Origin: an uncultured Pelagibacteraceae bacterium
GTDB taxonomy: Bacteria; Pseudomonadota; Alphaproteobacteria; Pelagibacterales; Pelagibacteraceae
Reading direction: 5' to 3'
DNA: 63,263 nt
NCBI GenBank assembly: GCA_902588975.1
Contig: CACIRJ010000008.1
Span: forward strand, 1-63,263
The notes under the pieces are model-generated. The model was not told the origin of the DNA and did not search any database. It was given only the letters and a program-made list of their open reading frames with translations. The first letter of the stretch is position 1; the number at the start of each line of letters is the position of its first letter. This document shows, piece after piece, positions 45,787 through 55,620 of this stretch. A program made the position numbers and the translations under genes.

Positions 45787-46502
45787 AAATATTCCCTGCA
45801 ATAGATATTAAAGATAAAAAGTGCGTTAGATTAATTAAAGGAGATTTTGAAAATAAAACTGAATATGAAATGTCTCCTGTAGAGCAAGCTGGGAAATATA
45901 AAGATAATGGATTTAAAAATTTACATATAGTTGACTTGGACGGTGCATTAACTGGAGATCCAATTAATATTGATATTATTTACAATATCGTTGGAAAATT
46001 TGATCTTAAGATTGAAATAGGAGGCGGAATAAGAAATTTTGAGACTATTCAAAAATATATTGATGCTGGGGTCGAAAAAGTAATTTTGGGAAGTGCTGCC
46101 ATAAAAGATAGAAGATTTTTAGAAGAAGCTTGTAAAAAATTTTCAAATCAAATTGCCTTAGGTTTAGATGCTAAAGATGGTCATCTTGCAATCTCAGGCT
46201 GGACAGAAGAGTCAGATAAACTGACAACTGAATATCTGAAAAAAGTAAATAATTACGGAGTTAGTAGAATTATTTACACAGATATTAATAGAGATGGAAC
46301 TAAGCAAAGTCCTAATTTTGAAGAAACTCAAAAAGTGGCAAATATTTCAAACTGTCCAGTAGTTATATCTGGTGGTGTATCTTCAATTAGTGACATTAAA
46401 AGAGCTAAAAATTTAAATAATATTGAAGGTGTTATAGTCGGAAAAGCTATATACGACGGAGACATAAAGTTAGATGAACTTGCAAAAGAAATAGATGCTT
46501 AA
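45783..46502 (+). CDS. hisA: phosphoribosylformimino-5-aminoimidazole carboxamide ribotide isomerase
   Basis: 239 residues of the TIM-barrel HisA family. [27 protein letters not shown] includes the first catalytic Asp; [30 protein letters not shown] and [18 protein letters not shown] (second catalytic Asp) are typical. It isomerises ProFAR to PRFAR. It starts in ATGA overlap with the lyase-like gene and overlaps hisF by 8 bp. Confidence 0.98.
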   Translation: MKIFPAIDIKDKKCVRLIKGDFENKTEYEMSPVEQAGKYKDNGFKNLHIVDLDGALTGDPINIDIIYNIVGKFDLKIEIGGGIRNFETIQKYIDAGVEKVILGSAAIKDRRFLEEACKKFSNQIALGLDAKDGHLAISGWTEESDKLTTEYLKKVNNYGVSRIIYTDINRDGTKQSPNFEETQKVANISNCPVVISGGVSSISDIKRAKNLNNIEGVIVGKAIYDGDIKLDELAKEIDA

Positions 46503-47247
46503 AAATAGAATTATTCCTTGCTTAGATGTTAAAAATGGTCGTGTTGTAAAAGGTATTAACTTTGTTGATCTTAAAGATGCAGGAGATCCTGTTGAACAAG
46601 CAAAGATTTATAGTGATGGTGGTGCAGATGAAATTTGCTTTTTAGACATAACTGCTTCAAATGAAAATAGAGATACTATTTATGAAGTGGTGGAGAAAAC
46701 TTCTAAAAAATGTTTCGTACCACTAACTGTAGGTGGTGGTGTTAGAAGTATTGATGACATTAATAAATTACTTAATTGTGGGGCTGATAAAGTATCAATC
46801 AATACAGCAGCTGTTCAAAATTCAAAAGTCGTTGAAGATAGCTCTAGAAAATTTGGGTCACAATGCATTGTAGTTGCAATTGATGCAAAGAGAAAAAACG
46901 ATGGATGGGAAATCTTTACTCATGGTGGCAGAAATCCAACAGGCATAAATGCTTTAGAATTTGCATCTAAAATGGAGAAATGTGGTGCCGGAGAGCTCCT
47001 TGTGACCTCTATGGATAAAGATGGAACTCAGTCTGGATATGACATTGAATTAATGCAAAAGATATCATCCATGGTCAATATTCCAGTTATTGCATCAGGT
47101 GGAGTTGGAACACTAGATCATTTAGTAGATGGAATAAAATCAGGTGCTAGTGCAGTTTTAGCTGCATCTATATTCCATTATGGCACTTATTCAGTAAATG
47201 AAGCAAAGCAATATTTGGCTTCAAAAGATATACCTGTTAGGATTTAG
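46495..47247 (+). CDS. hisF: imidazole glycerol phosphate synthase cyclase subunit
   Basis: 250 residues. [35 protein letters not shown] contains the catalytic Asp11-type residue; [31 protein letters not shown] and [20 protein letters not shown] (second Asp) follow; phosphate-binding SGGVG and [10 protein letters not shown] are near the end. It closes the imidazole ring using ammonia from HisH. Confidence 0.98.
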   Translation: MLKNRIIPCLDVKNGRVVKGINFVDLKDAGDPVEQAKIYSDGGADEICFLDITASNENRDTIYEVVEKTSKKCFVPLTVGGGVRSIDDINKLLNCGADKVSINTAAVQNSKVVEDSSRKFGSQCIVVAIDAKRKNDGWEIFTHGGRNPTGINALEFASKMEKCGAGELLVTSMDKDGTQSGYDIELMQKISSMVNIPVIASGGVGTLDHLVDGIKSGASAVLAASIFHYGTYSVNEAKQYLASKDIPVRI

Positions 47248-47248
47248 T

Positions 47249-47521
47249 ATGTTAAAGATTTTAGAAGATCTCGTAAACCTTGCAAGAGAGCGAAAAATTA
47301 ACCCTATTGAAGGCTCATACACGAATAAGCTTTTAGAAGATAAAACTTTAGCAAAAGAAAAGGTTTTAGAGGAAATAAATGAACTAATAGAAGCTGTAGA
47401 GCAAGACTCAAACAAAATCCATGAAGCTGCAGATGTTTTATATCACTTAATTATGTATCTAGAAAAAAGTGGAATAAAAATTGAAGAAGTAATGGAAGAA
47501 TTAAAGAGTAGAAAAAAATAA
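47249..47521 (+). CDS. hisE: phosphoribosyl-ATP pyrophosphatase
   Basis: 90 residues from the ATG at 47249, one base after hisF; a frame from 47198 overlaps hisF and is rejected. KLLEDKTLAKEKVLEEINELIEAV and HEAADVLYHLIMYLEKSGIKIEEV are the MazG-like HisE signature. It hydrolyses PR-ATP to PR-AMP. Stand-alone, not fused with HisI. It ends the his operon and nearly touches the convergent dctM gene. Confidence 0.96.
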   Translation: MLKILEDLVNLARERKINPIEGSYTNKLLEDKTLAKEKVLEEINELIEAVEQDSNKIHEAADVLYHLIMYLEKSGIKIEEVMEELKSRKK

Positions 47522-47523
47522 AT

Positions 47524-48789
47524 TTATAATTTACTTGGCAACCAGGTTGAGAATATTGGAAAGAGTATCATTAGTATTCCATAAATTATTCCAACGATTG
47601 TAAATAGAGGAACTTCTTTGAAAGCTTTCGCTGGATTTTCTTTGATAACACCTGCAGCTGTATAAATACCTACGCACACGGGGGGTGTGATCATTCCTAT
47701 TCCCGCAAATGCAACAAACACAACATAAAGATGAAGTAGGCTTTGATTAAATGATAATGTGATTGCTGCAAAAATTGGTACCGTTAAATAAAATACAGGA
47801 ACAATTTCTATAAACGTTCCAAGAATTAAACAAATTGCCCCTAACATTATCCAGAATAGATTTACGCTCACACCTTTATCTGTGAAGAATGTAATAATTT
47901 TTTGAGGAGCTTGTGTGTAGGTTAAAACTACACTTAAGAATGTTGCAGTTGCTATAATTGCAAAAATTACAGCTGTTATGATTGCAGTTTCTCTTAAACA
48001 ACTCATCAAAGATGAAAATGTAAGTTCACGGTAAATTAAAAATCCTATAAGAACTGCATATACTCCTGCAACAGCGGCTGATTCAGATGGAGTTAGTATC
48101 CCTGCATAAATTCCACCTAAAATTATCACTGGAGTGATCAATGCTGGTAGTGCAGCTATGAAAGAACTTACTCTTTCTTTTAATGAAGCCTTCTCATCTG
48201 TTCTAATATGCCTGCATTTAAACAAAACTAGAAGGACCATTAAAACCAGGAGAACTAATCCAGGAATTACTCCAGCTGCAAATGTTTTAGATACCGGGAC
48301 GTTTGTTAGAGCACTAAATAATATTGCTGCATTAGATGGAGGTATCAATGCCTCCAATAGAGCTGCAGAGGCTGCTAGAACAACAACAAATGGTGTTGGA
48401 TAACCTTGTTCAATCATTTTTGGCATCATAATTGTCCCAACAGCAGTAATTGCAGCTAAAATTGAACCGCAAAAAGCTGCAAAGAAACCCATTGCAATAA
48501 CCATCGCAACTCCCAATCCACCAGGCCAATGACCAACTAGTGTTGTTGTAAACTTAACTAATCTTGATGCTGCTCCACCTTTTAACATAGCCATACCAGT
48601 AAATATGAATAATGGAACGGCAATAAGAACATGTTTAGTTAATGCACCAAATGAAACTTGAATCAAAACTGACCAAGGTAAATTTAATCCTGCAATTGCA
48701 GCTAGCGAACTTCCTAAACCAAAAACTAAAAAAATCGGAACTGATATAACTAATGTAACAAGAGAAATAATAAAAGCCAATCCAAACAT
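47524..48789 (-). CDS. dctM: TRAP transporter large membrane subunit (DctM)
   Basis: 421 residues, about 12 membrane spans. FIFTGMAMLKGGAASRLVKF, GHWPGGLGVAMVIAMGFFAAFCGSILAAITAVGTIMMPKM, and FAGIGMITPPVCVGIYTAAG are typical of DctM. It moves the solute with Na+ or H+ in the inner membrane. Its ATG directly follows the dctQ stop with no spacing. Family-level comparison suggests no specific substrate. Confidence 0.95.
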   Translation of the reverse strand: MFGLAFIISLVTLVISVPIFLVFGLGSSLAAIAGLNLPWSVLIQVSFGALTKHVLIAVPLFIFTGMAMLKGGAASRLVKFTTTLVGHWPGGLGVAMVIAMGFFAAFCGSILAAITAVGTIMMPKMIEQGYPTPFVVVLAASAALLEALIPPSNAAILFSALTNVPVSKTFAAGVIPGLVLLVLMVLLVLFKCRHIRTDEKASLKERVSSFIAALPALITPVIILGGIYAGILTPSESAAVAGVYAVLIGFLIYRELTFSSLMSCLRETAIITAVIFAIIATATFLSVVLTYTQAPQKIITFFTDKGVSVNLFWIMLGAICLILGTFIEIVPVFYLTVPIFAAITLSFNQSLLHLYVVFVAFAGIGMITPPVCVGIYTAAGVIKENPAKAFKEVPLFTIVGIIYGILMILFPIFSTWLPSKL

Positions 48790-49284
48790 TTATTCTTTCC
48801 CTAAAAGTTTTTTAAAATTATCTAAAATAAGCTCTAATGATGTTAATGCTAAAATTAAAAAACCTACTGGAAATGCTAAAAACATCCACCAGATAGGAAT
48901 ATTAATTTCTAATTCCATCATTTGTCCTAAATTGTAATACATTGTAGTTGCATCAACTCCTGCTTTAAAGAAAACGCATGCAGAAATTAGAGCAATTAAA
49001 TTTACGATTGTTCCAATTATATTTTTTGATTTTTCTGATAAATAGTGACTTAAAAAATCTACTTTAATATGTTGCCCTTGTTTTAATAAAGGACCTAGTA
49101 ATGGAAATACCAACCAACTAACCATTACAGGTGGTAATTCAATAAACCATGCAAATCCTGTACCTGTAATAAATCTTGTTGTGGCGCTTAAAGCTAAAGC
49201 TGCCACCATTAAAAAGACGATGAACATTGCGAGCGAAATTGCAGCTTTTGCTAGCAAATTATTAATAGCTCGCAATGCCCTCAT
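48790..49284 (-). CDS. dctQ: TRAP transporter small membrane subunit (DctQ)
   Basis: 164 residues with four predicted membrane helices (about 11-33, 45-70, 87-108, 128-150). The segment GFAWFIELPPVMVSWLVFPLLGPLLKQGQHIKVDFL corresponds to the DctQ signature where xxGxHIxVD is conserved. It pairs with DctM. It lies 28 bp after dctP and ends exactly where dctM begins. Confidence 0.93.
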   Translation of the reverse strand: MRALRAINNLLAKAAISLAMFIVFLMVAALALSATTRFITGTGFAWFIELPPVMVSWLVFPLLGPLLKQGQHIKVDFLSHYLSEKSKNIIGTIVNLIALISACVFFKAGVDATTMYYNLGQMMELEINIPIWWMFLAFPVGFLILALTSLELILDNFKKLLGKE

Positions 49285-49312
49285 AATCTTTATAGAAAAA
49301 GTTTAACTTCTT

Positions 49313-50329
49313 CTAATTATTCTTAGCATATGCTTGTGCTGCCTCTAATGCATCAGCATCAATCATTTTAGCCATTGCTGGCATTACTTCATCTTTCATA
49401 AGCTTATCAAACTTAGCTTTTTCAGCCCCTGAAAGCGTAGTAACAACCCCACCTCTTTCTTGGAATTTTTTAAGAGTGCTTTCTCCAGTATCCATAATTA
49501 AGTCAGTTGATCTTTTTCCTATTTCTTTACCAACATCCATTATAATTTTTTGTAAGTCTGGAGACAGATTATTAAACCAAGTTGAGTTTGCCATAATATA
49601 TGCATCAGCATAATATTGATAAGGCTTTTGAGCGTATTTCAAAAATTCCCACCAACTGTATGCCTCAATACTTCCTGGAGGACTATTTATTGTATCAATC
49701 ATTCCAGTTTGTAAAGAAGTATAAACTTCACCCGTAGGTAACGATACTCTGTTTGCACCTAAAGCATCCCACATAGGTTCTTCACTTTTTAAAAGTCTTC
49801 TAGCCTTTAGACCTTTCATGGCATCAATACCTGTTAACTCTTTAGCACTTGAAAAAGTCATTACAGGTCCAACAGGGTTATACATTACTAATGTTGAATT
49901 AGTTTTTTTTGTTAACTCACCCCAAATTTCTTTTCCTTTTGGTGAGTTTTGGAAAAAACCTCTTTGTTGTTCCCATGAATTAAATAATCCTGGAAACGAA
50001 GCAACATTAAAGTTTTTATTGATTGGTGGAAAACTTACCACTCCAACAATTCCTCCAAGTTCAACTGCACCAGAAGTTACCGCTCCCATTACTTCTCTAA
50101 TTCCAAATAATTGTTTAGATGGATAAACTTCGATTTTTAATTTTCCTTTTGCTCTTTTATTTACTTCATCTGCAAAAATTTGTGCATGTTTTGCGCTGTG
50201 GTGCTTCGGACTCCAGTGAACCGATAATCGTCCAACTATCTCTGAAAAAGCAGCTGTTGAAGTAAGAACAAATGAAAAAATAAATGTTAAGCTAATAATA
50301 GCTTTATAAATTGATTTAAATTTATTCAT
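49313..50329 (-). CDS. dctP: TRAP transporter substrate-binding protein (DctP)
   Basis: 338 residues. Signal peptide (about 1-28, SFVLTSTAAFS) then a DctP fold: HSAKHAQIFADEVNKRAKGKLKIEVYPSKQLFG, GLKARRLLKSEEPMWDALGANRVSLPTGEVYTSLQTGMIDTINSPPG with the conserved Arg that binds the carboxylate of the ligand. The ligand is therefore probably an organic acid, identity unknown. A strong Shine-Dalgarno GGGAGGA lies just before the ATG, in line with abundant binding proteins of SAR11. Confidence 0.95.
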   Translation of the reverse strand: MNKFKSIYKAIISLTFIFSFVLTSTAAFSEIVGRLSVHWSPKHHSAKHAQIFADEVNKRAKGKLKIEVYPSKQLFGIREVMGAVTSGAVELGGIVGVVSFPPINKNFNVASFPGLFNSWEQQRGFFQNSPKGKEIWGELTKKTNSTLVMYNPVGPVMTFSSAKELTGIDAMKGLKARRLLKSEEPMWDALGANRVSLPTGEVYTSLQTGMIDTINSPPGSIEAYSWWEFLKYAQKPYQYYADAYIMANSTWFNNLSPDLQKIIMDVGKEIGKRSTDLIMDTGESTLKKFQERGGVVTTLSGAEKAKFDKLMKDEVMPAMAKMIDADALEAAQAYAKNN

Positions 50330-50420
50330 TTTTCCTCCCTTTTTTAAAAATTGATCTTATTAGTTGCATATATTTTAACAATGTAAAATTTTAAAATATT
50401 TTATAAGATAATTTTTTAAA

Positions 50421-50966
50421 ATGAAACGTAATGGGTTCACATTAATCGAATTACTTGTTGTAGTAGCAATTATAGGTATTTTAGCTGCGGTAGGGGTAGT
50501 TGCATACAGTGGATATACTACCGCTGCAAAGCAAAATGTATTAAAAACTAATTTTGAAAATATAGAGAGAAAAATTAATTTGGCAGCCCAAGGTTGTTTT
50601 AATGGAATAGAAATTAAATTTGGTCCGTATTTGGATGGAAGATCGCCAAATACGCATACTTGCAATACCTCGGGCTTTTCGAGCAAAATGTTAAATGCTG
50701 ACTCTATTACATATAAGCTGTATTTAGAAAATTATGGGCTAAAAAACCCGATTAGTAGCTCTCAGCTTGGAATAAATTGGAGCAATGGAAAATGTCCACC
50801 GCAGAATGTTATTCAAGGCCAAATTGTTATGGGATATGCACATAAAAATAATACATGTGGAATGGCAGGCAATATGTCTTGTGTTAAAGTTAATTTAGGA
50901 GATACTGACGGAGATGGATCAGATGATTTTATTTCTGAAGAAATCAATTTTTGTGATTTTAGATAA
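50421..50966 (+). CDS. type IV pilin-like protein
   Basis: 181 residues. The N-terminus KRNGFTLIELLVVVAIIGILAAVGVVAYSGYT is a textbook prepilin: cleavage between Gly5 and Phe6, Glu at +5, and a hydrophobic assembly helix. The rest has several Cys (about 60-180) and a C-terminal DTDGDGSDDF stretch that looks like a calcium-binding loop. No other pilus genes are nearby. It is divergent from the TRAP operon (91 bp gap) and 9 bp upstream of the HIT gene. Confidence 0.9.
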   Translation: MKRNGFTLIELLVVVAIIGILAAVGVVAYSGYTTAAKQNVLKTNFENIERKINLAAQGCFNGIEIKFGPYLDGRSPNTHTCNTSGFSSKMLNADSITYKLYLENYGLKNPISSSQLGINWSNGKCPPQNVIQGQIVMGYAHKNNTCGMAGNMSCVKVNLGDTDGDGSDDFISEEINFCDFR

Positions 50967-50975
50967 AAAAAACTT

Positions 50976-51341
50976 ATGAAATATGACGATAATAATATAT
51001 TCGCTAAGATATTAAGAGGGGAAATTCCTTGTGATAAAATTTATGAGGATGATTTTGTTTTGTCTTTTCATGACATAAATCCTCAAAAAAAGATTCATGC
51101 TTTAGTAATACCCAAAGGAAAGTATATAGATTTGGATGATTTTAATACCAACGCCTCAAATGAGGAAATTATTGGTTTAATGAAAGGTATTACTACAGTT
51201 GCAAAAAAGTTAGGCATTTCCTCTATTGATGGGAAAGGTTATAGAGCTCTCGCTAATATAAGTGATTACGGTGGTCAAGAAGTTCCGCATCTGCATTTCC
51301 ATTTATTTGGTGGTGAAAAAGTTGGAAAAATGGTTTCGTGA
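50976..51341 (+). CDS. HIT-family (HinT-like) hydrolase
   Basis: 121 residues. The histidine triad is VPHLHFHLFGG, and DDNNIFAKILRGEIPCDKIYEDD plus VLSFHDINPQKKIHALVIPK are typical of HinT. Such enzymes split AMP-lysine or AMP-amidates. It overlaps the next gene (GNAT) by 4 bp. Confidence 0.95.
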   Translation: MKYDDNNIFAKILRGEIPCDKIYEDDFVLSFHDINPQKKIHALVIPKGKYIDLDDFNTNASNEEIIGLMKGITTVAKKLGISSIDGKGYRALANISDYGGQEVPHLHFHLFGGEKVGKMVS

Positions 51342-51850
51342 TAACTAGGATTGATAGAAAATATTTAGAGATAGACTCACCAGATAAAATTAATATATCT
51401 GAAAAGCCTCAAAATTCATGCAAGATAGAAAAAAAAAATCCCCCAGATTTTCAAATCAATAAATTTTTTTATAAGAACATTGGTAAAAGTTATCGTTGGA
51501 TCGATAGATTAGTTTGGAATGATACTAAATGGATGGATTATACTAACAATTCAAATTTAGAGACCTACATACTTTCTGAAAATGACAATTTAATTGGTTT
51601 TTTTGAGCTTTTGTTTCATCCAGATACAAGAAAATGTGAAGTAGCCTATTTCGGTATTTTAGAAGAATTTATAGGTAAAAAATATGGTGGCTATCTTTTA
51701 TCGGAGGCTTTGAAGCTTGGATTTAGAAAAAATACTAAAAAAGTTTGGTTGCATACTTGCTCGCTTGACCACAAACATGCACTAAAAAATTATTTAGGAA
51801 GAGGAATGAAAATTTTTAAATCTGAAACTATTAATTTGGATATTAGTTAA
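51338..51850 (+). CDS. GNAT-family N-acetyltransferase
   Basis: 170 residues, GTG start within the HIT gene end. The acetyl-CoA motif appears as YFGILEEFIGKKYGGYLLSEAL, followed by VWLHTCSLDHKHALKNYLGRGMKIFK, a typical GNAT core. Substrate unknown. Its 3' end overlaps convergent lolA by 8 bp. Co-translation with the HIT protein is likely. Confidence 0.88.
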   Translation: MITRIDRKYLEIDSPDKINISEKPQNSCKIEKKNPPDFQINKFFYKNIGKSYRWIDRLVWNDTKWMDYTNNSNLETYILSENDNLIGFFELLFHPDTRKCEVAYFGILEEFIGKKYGGYLLSEALKLGFRKNTKKVWLHTCSLDHKHALKNYLGRGMKIFKSETINLDIS

Positions 51851-52397
51851 TATAATTTTGAACTCTAAATATTCTTTCATTAATCATTATATTTGTCTCT
51901 ACATTAGACAACTTGGTTTCAACTTTGTTAAGATAAATGTCGGTTGTAGTCCAACCTTTAATTTCATAACTAATTTTATCAAAAAAAATATTTAGTAAAT
52001 TATTGTTATATGCAATTTTAAAAGAGAACGTTTCATCATTCTCTTTAATGGTTTCAACTTGATCTAGTTTGTCTAATAGAAATTTTTTATCTAAGATTAA
52101 ATTAAGAGGAGTATCTTTAAGTTGGTATCTTAAATAATTTGTAATTTTTTTACTATTTACTACAAGTGATCTTCCGTTAGAGACTAAAACTTTATTATAA
52201 ATATCATCATACTTACATAAAATTTTTTTTGGATAGGAAATTATACAATCGCCTTTCTCAGTTTTTTTTCCAATTTTTTGTATAAATTTAAAAGACATAT
52301 TATTTGTCTCTTTTAACTTATTTTTTATTTGCTCTGTTGATGATGCAAAAACATTTGATGGATAAAAAAATATTAAAAAGAAAATTATATATCTCAC
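51843..52397 (-). CDS. lolA: outer-membrane lipoprotein carrier LolA
   Basis: 184 residues; GTG start sharing one base with the ftsK stop. Signal peptide (about 1-18, FFLIFFYPSNVFA) and a LolA fold: NNMSFKFIQKIGKKTEKGDCIISYPKKILCKYDD, VNSKKITNYLRYQLKDTPLNLIL, IDIYLNK-type strands. It shuttles lipoproteins from LolCDE to the outer membrane. Pairing with ftsK is common across proteobacteria, supporting the call. Confidence 0.93.
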   Translation of the reverse strand: MRYIIFFLIFFYPSNVFASSTEQIKNKLKETNNMSFKFIQKIGKKTEKGDCIISYPKKILCKYDDIYNKVLVSNGRSLVVNSKKITNYLRYQLKDTPLNLILDKKFLLDKLDQVETIKENDETFSFKIAYNNNLLNIFFDKISYEIKGWTTTDIYLNKVETKLSNVETNIMINERIFRVQNYIN

Positions 52398-54475
52398 TAT
52401 TTTAAAACTTCTCTTTTACCAACATGATTTGCTTTACTAACCTCACCATTAGCTTCCATTTGATCAATTATTCTTGCAGCTCTATTGTATCCAATTTGTA
52501 ATTTTCTTTGTAAAAATGAAGTAGATGCCTTTCTTTCTGATTTAATTATTTCTAATGCTTCGTTATATAATTCATCTGTATCAGAATTATCCTTATTTTT
52601 TTCACCAATTTCTTTTTCGTCAGCAAAATTCAAAATTTCATCAACATAATCTGGCTCTGCTTGATTTCTCAGGAAGTTATTTACTTTATCAATCTCTATT
52701 TCAGATACATAAGGTGCATGTATTCTAGTAATTCTGTTTGCAGATGACATATATAACATGTCCCCTTTGCCTAAAAGTTGTTCAGCTCCTTGCTCACCTA
52801 AAATTGTTCTGCTATCAATTTTAGAGGTTACTTGAAATGAAATACGGGTAGGAAAATTAGCTTTTATTGTTCCAGTTATTACGTCTACACTTGGTCTCTG
52901 TGTGGCCATTATTATATGAATTCCAGCCGCTCTAGCCATTTGTGATAATTTTTGAATATAGTTTTCAATTTCTTTTCCGGCTACCAACATGAGATCTGAC
53001 ATTTCATCAACTATTACAACAATATAAGGCATCTTAACTTTATGCTTCTCGTTATATCCATCAATGTTCCTTACGCCTACTTTTGTCATTAATCTGTATC
53101 TACTTTCCATTTCTTTAACTACCCAACCTAAAACAGACGCTGCCTTTTTTGCTTCAGTAATAACAGGACATAATAAATGTGGTATCCCTTCATAGGTCGA
53201 AAGTTCAAGCATTTTAGGATCGATCAAAATAAATTTACAGACGTCTGGTGTATGTTTGTAAATGAGTGATAGGATAATTGTATTAATACATACTGATTTC
53301 CCTGAACCAGTAGTTCCTGCTATTAATAAATGAGGCATTGAACTTAAATCACTAGTTATTGGTTCTCCAGATATACTTTTACCAAGAGCAATAGGTAATT
53401 TAATTTCTCTTTTTTTAAAATTCTTATCTGAAATTATTTCTCTTAAAAAAACATTTTCTCTGGATATCTTTGGTAGTTCAATACCAACAGTATTACTCCC
53501 AGGTATTGTGGCTATTCTCGCAGACTCTGAACTTGTATTTCTAGCAATATCTTCTGCTAAATTTATTATTTTGGAAACTTTAACCCCAGCCGCAGGCTCA
53601 AATTCATTGAGAGAAACAACGGGTCCATGACTTATTTTTTTTATTTTTCCTTCAACACCAAAATCAAGAAGTATTTTTTCTAAACCTTCTGCGTCTATTT
53701 TAATATCATCTTTTTTATTAGAGCCTTTCTCTGGTTTTTTTAAAAAATCAATTAAAGGTAATTTAATTTTTACATCACTTAAAATTGATTTGTTATTAGA
53801 AAACAAATCTTCTTGTACAGGAGTTTCCTTAGATCTTTCAATTATAGTATTTTCTTTTAAAGTATTTTCTTGAGAAATTAAATTTTCTTTTTTTGATGAA
53901 AACAGTTTTTTTATCATAGTGAAAGAACTTAAAATATGAGAAATTTTGAAATTACTACTTAGCAAAAAAAATAATAAAATAAAAAATATTAATAAATAGT
54001 AACTTACTGTTTGATTAATTTTCAAAAAATCTGCAATTACAGTTTCTGACATTAAATCGCCAACAAAACCGTTGTTCCCACTTATTATTAGCCAATAGGT
54101 TTCCTTATGAAAAATACTAAAGAAAAAAGTTGCAACAATAATGTAAAGAATTATGAAAAAAATATTTTCTATAACAATAATAAATTTTTTTTTAATTGTT
54201 ATTGATATTCCTGTAAATAGAAGAGAAAAAGGAATTAAAAGTGATATTATACCAATTGATTGAAAAAATATATCAGCGATGAAGCTTCCCCTAAATCCAA
54301 GTAAATTTCTTATCTCCTGATTTTCTGGAAATATAAAATTTGGATCGTCTGGTGAATAGCTAATTAAAGATATAAAAAGTAATATAGAGGCAACCACCAG
54401 AAAAATACCAAATAATTCGGCCAATCTCCTTATGATAAAATCGTTTATTTTATTGATATAATTTTTAAATATCAT
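52397..54475 (-). CDS. ftsK: DNA translocase FtsK
   Basis: 692 residues, on the short side for FtsK. Four N-terminal membrane helices (up to about 185), a short linker, the motor domain with Walker A AGTTGSGKSVCINTIIL, IVVIVDEMSDLMLVAGKEIE and MATQRPSVDVITGTIKANFPTRI, and the C-terminal gamma domain ERKASTSFLQRKLQIGYNRAARIIDQMEANG that reads KOPS. It pumps DNA at the septum and activates dimer resolution. The compact linker suits the streamlined genome. Confidence 0.97.
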   Translation of the reverse strand: MIFKNYINKINDFIIRRLAELFGIFLVVASILLFISLISYSPDDPNFIFPENQEIRNLLGFRGSFIADIFFQSIGIISLLIPFSLLFTGISITIKKKFIIVIENIFFIILYIIVATFFFSIFHKETYWLIISGNNGFVGDLMSETVIADFLKINQTVSYYLLIFFILLFFLLSSNFKISHILSSFTMIKKLFSSKKENLISQENTLKENTIIERSKETPVQEDLFSNNKSILSDVKIKLPLIDFLKKPEKGSNKKDDIKIDAEGLEKILLDFGVEGKIKKISHGPVVSLNEFEPAAGVKVSKIINLAEDIARNTSSESARIATIPGSNTVGIELPKISRENVFLREIISDKNFKKREIKLPIALGKSISGEPITSDLSSMPHLLIAGTTGSGKSVCINTIILSLIYKHTPDVCKFILIDPKMLELSTYEGIPHLLCPVITEAKKAASVLGWVVKEMESRYRLMTKVGVRNIDGYNEKHKVKMPYIVVIVDEMSDLMLVAGKEIENYIQKLSQMARAAGIHIIMATQRPSVDVITGTIKANFPTRISFQVTSKIDSRTILGEQGAEQLLGKGDMLYMSSANRITRIHAPYVSEIEIDKVNNFLRNQAEPDYVDEILNFADEKEIGEKNKDNSDTDELYNEALEIIKSERKASTSFLQRKLQIGYNRAARIIDQMEANGEVSKANHVGKREVLK

Positions 54476-54536
54476 GAATCAAAACTGTTTTTGTCACTTT
54501 GTATCATTTAATTTTTATTGTTAAAATTATTTTGTT

Positions 54537-55619
54537 ATGAAAATTTGTCTTATAGGTCAAAATTTAACAAATTTGATTCTCGCTAACGTTTTTGAGGAAA
54601 AAAAACTTAATGTTGACATATATTTAAATAAAAATTTTCAAAACATAAAAACAAATAGAACAATAGCTTTATCAAGTGAAAATTTTGATTATTTAAAATT
54701 TGTTACAAAATCAAGCATTGTACCTTGGAAAAGTAAAGAAATTAAAATTTATACAGAAAGTTCACAATCTAAAGAGATAATCAATTTCATTAAAAAAAAT
54801 AAAGAGGTTTTTAATTTAGTATCTTATTCGAAATTAAATGAAATTTTTTTAAAAAAAATTAAAAAATCAAAATTTATAAAATTATATCATTTAGATACGT
54901 CTAGTTCACTTATTCTAAATAAAATTAGAAAATATGATTTAGTTATTAATAGTGAAAATAAAAATTTTATTTCAAATAAATTTTTTACAAATAAAATAAA
55001 AAAAAATTACAGAAGCAGAGCGTACACTTTTATAATAAATCATAGTCGTAAAGATAATAATATTGCTATTCAAGTTTTTACAAAATTTGGACCTTTAGCT
55101 TTTCTGCCATTATCTAATACTAAAACTTCAATAGTTTTTTCTTATAAGGGAGTGAAAATAGATGATGAGAAAATCGTCAATATATTTAAAAAATATAATT
55201 CTTTCTATTCATTTGCTAAAATAAATAAAATTGAAAATTTTAGTCTTAGTTTTGAAATGCTTAGAAATTATACTTATAATAATATACTCGCATTTGGTGA
55301 TTTAATACATCGCATTCATCCCCTTGCAGGCCAAGGATTTAACATGACAATTAGAGATATTAAAATAATCTCAAGACTAGTAAATGATAGGATATCCCTA
55401 GGTCTTCCGATAGATGTCTCTGTTGCTGAAGACTTCCAAAATTCTACAAGACACCTTAATTACCTTTATGGAAAAGCCATCGATGGTATATATGAATTTT
55501 TTAGATTAGATAGTAATATTAATAATTCAATTTCAAAACCAGTTTTTAGTATTCTAAATAAAAATTCTATTTTTAAAAAGTATTCTAATATTTTATCAGA
55601 TAAAGGATTTAATTTATAA
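54537..55619 (+). CDS. UbiH/COQ6-like FAD-dependent hydroxylase, partly degenerate
   Basis: 360 residues. The C-terminal FAD motif is intact: NILAFGDLIHRIHPLAGQGFNMTIRDIKII, and the end LYGKAIDGIYEFFRLDSN is family-typical. But the N-terminal GxGxxG is altered to CLIGQNLTNLILA, and the DG motif reads DLVINSENKN. It is probably a ubiquinone ring hydroxylase that has drifted strongly, or one with weakened FAD binding. Divergent from ftsK with 61 bp between. Confidence 0.8.
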   Translation: MKICLIGQNLTNLILANVFEEKKLNVDIYLNKNFQNIKTNRTIALSSENFDYLKFVTKSSIVPWKSKEIKIYTESSQSKEIINFIKKNKEVFNLVSYSKLNEIFLKKIKKSKFIKLYHLDTSSSLILNKIRKYDLVINSENKNFISNKFFTNKIKKNYRSRAYTFIINHSRKDNNIAIQVFTKFGPLAFLPLSNTKTSIVFSYKGVKIDDEKIVNIFKKYNSFYSFAKINKIENFSLSFEMLRNYTYNNILAFGDLIHRIHPLAGQGFNMTIRDIKIISRLVNDRISLGLPIDVSVAEDFQNSTRHLNYLYGKAIDGIYEFFRLDSNINNSISKPVFSILNKNSIFKKYSNILSDKGFNL

Positions 55620-55620
55620 A

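Noticed and set aside
47198..47248. Upstream start for hisE
   Set aside because: The frame runs in the end of hisF; MLKILEDL at 47249 fits the family.
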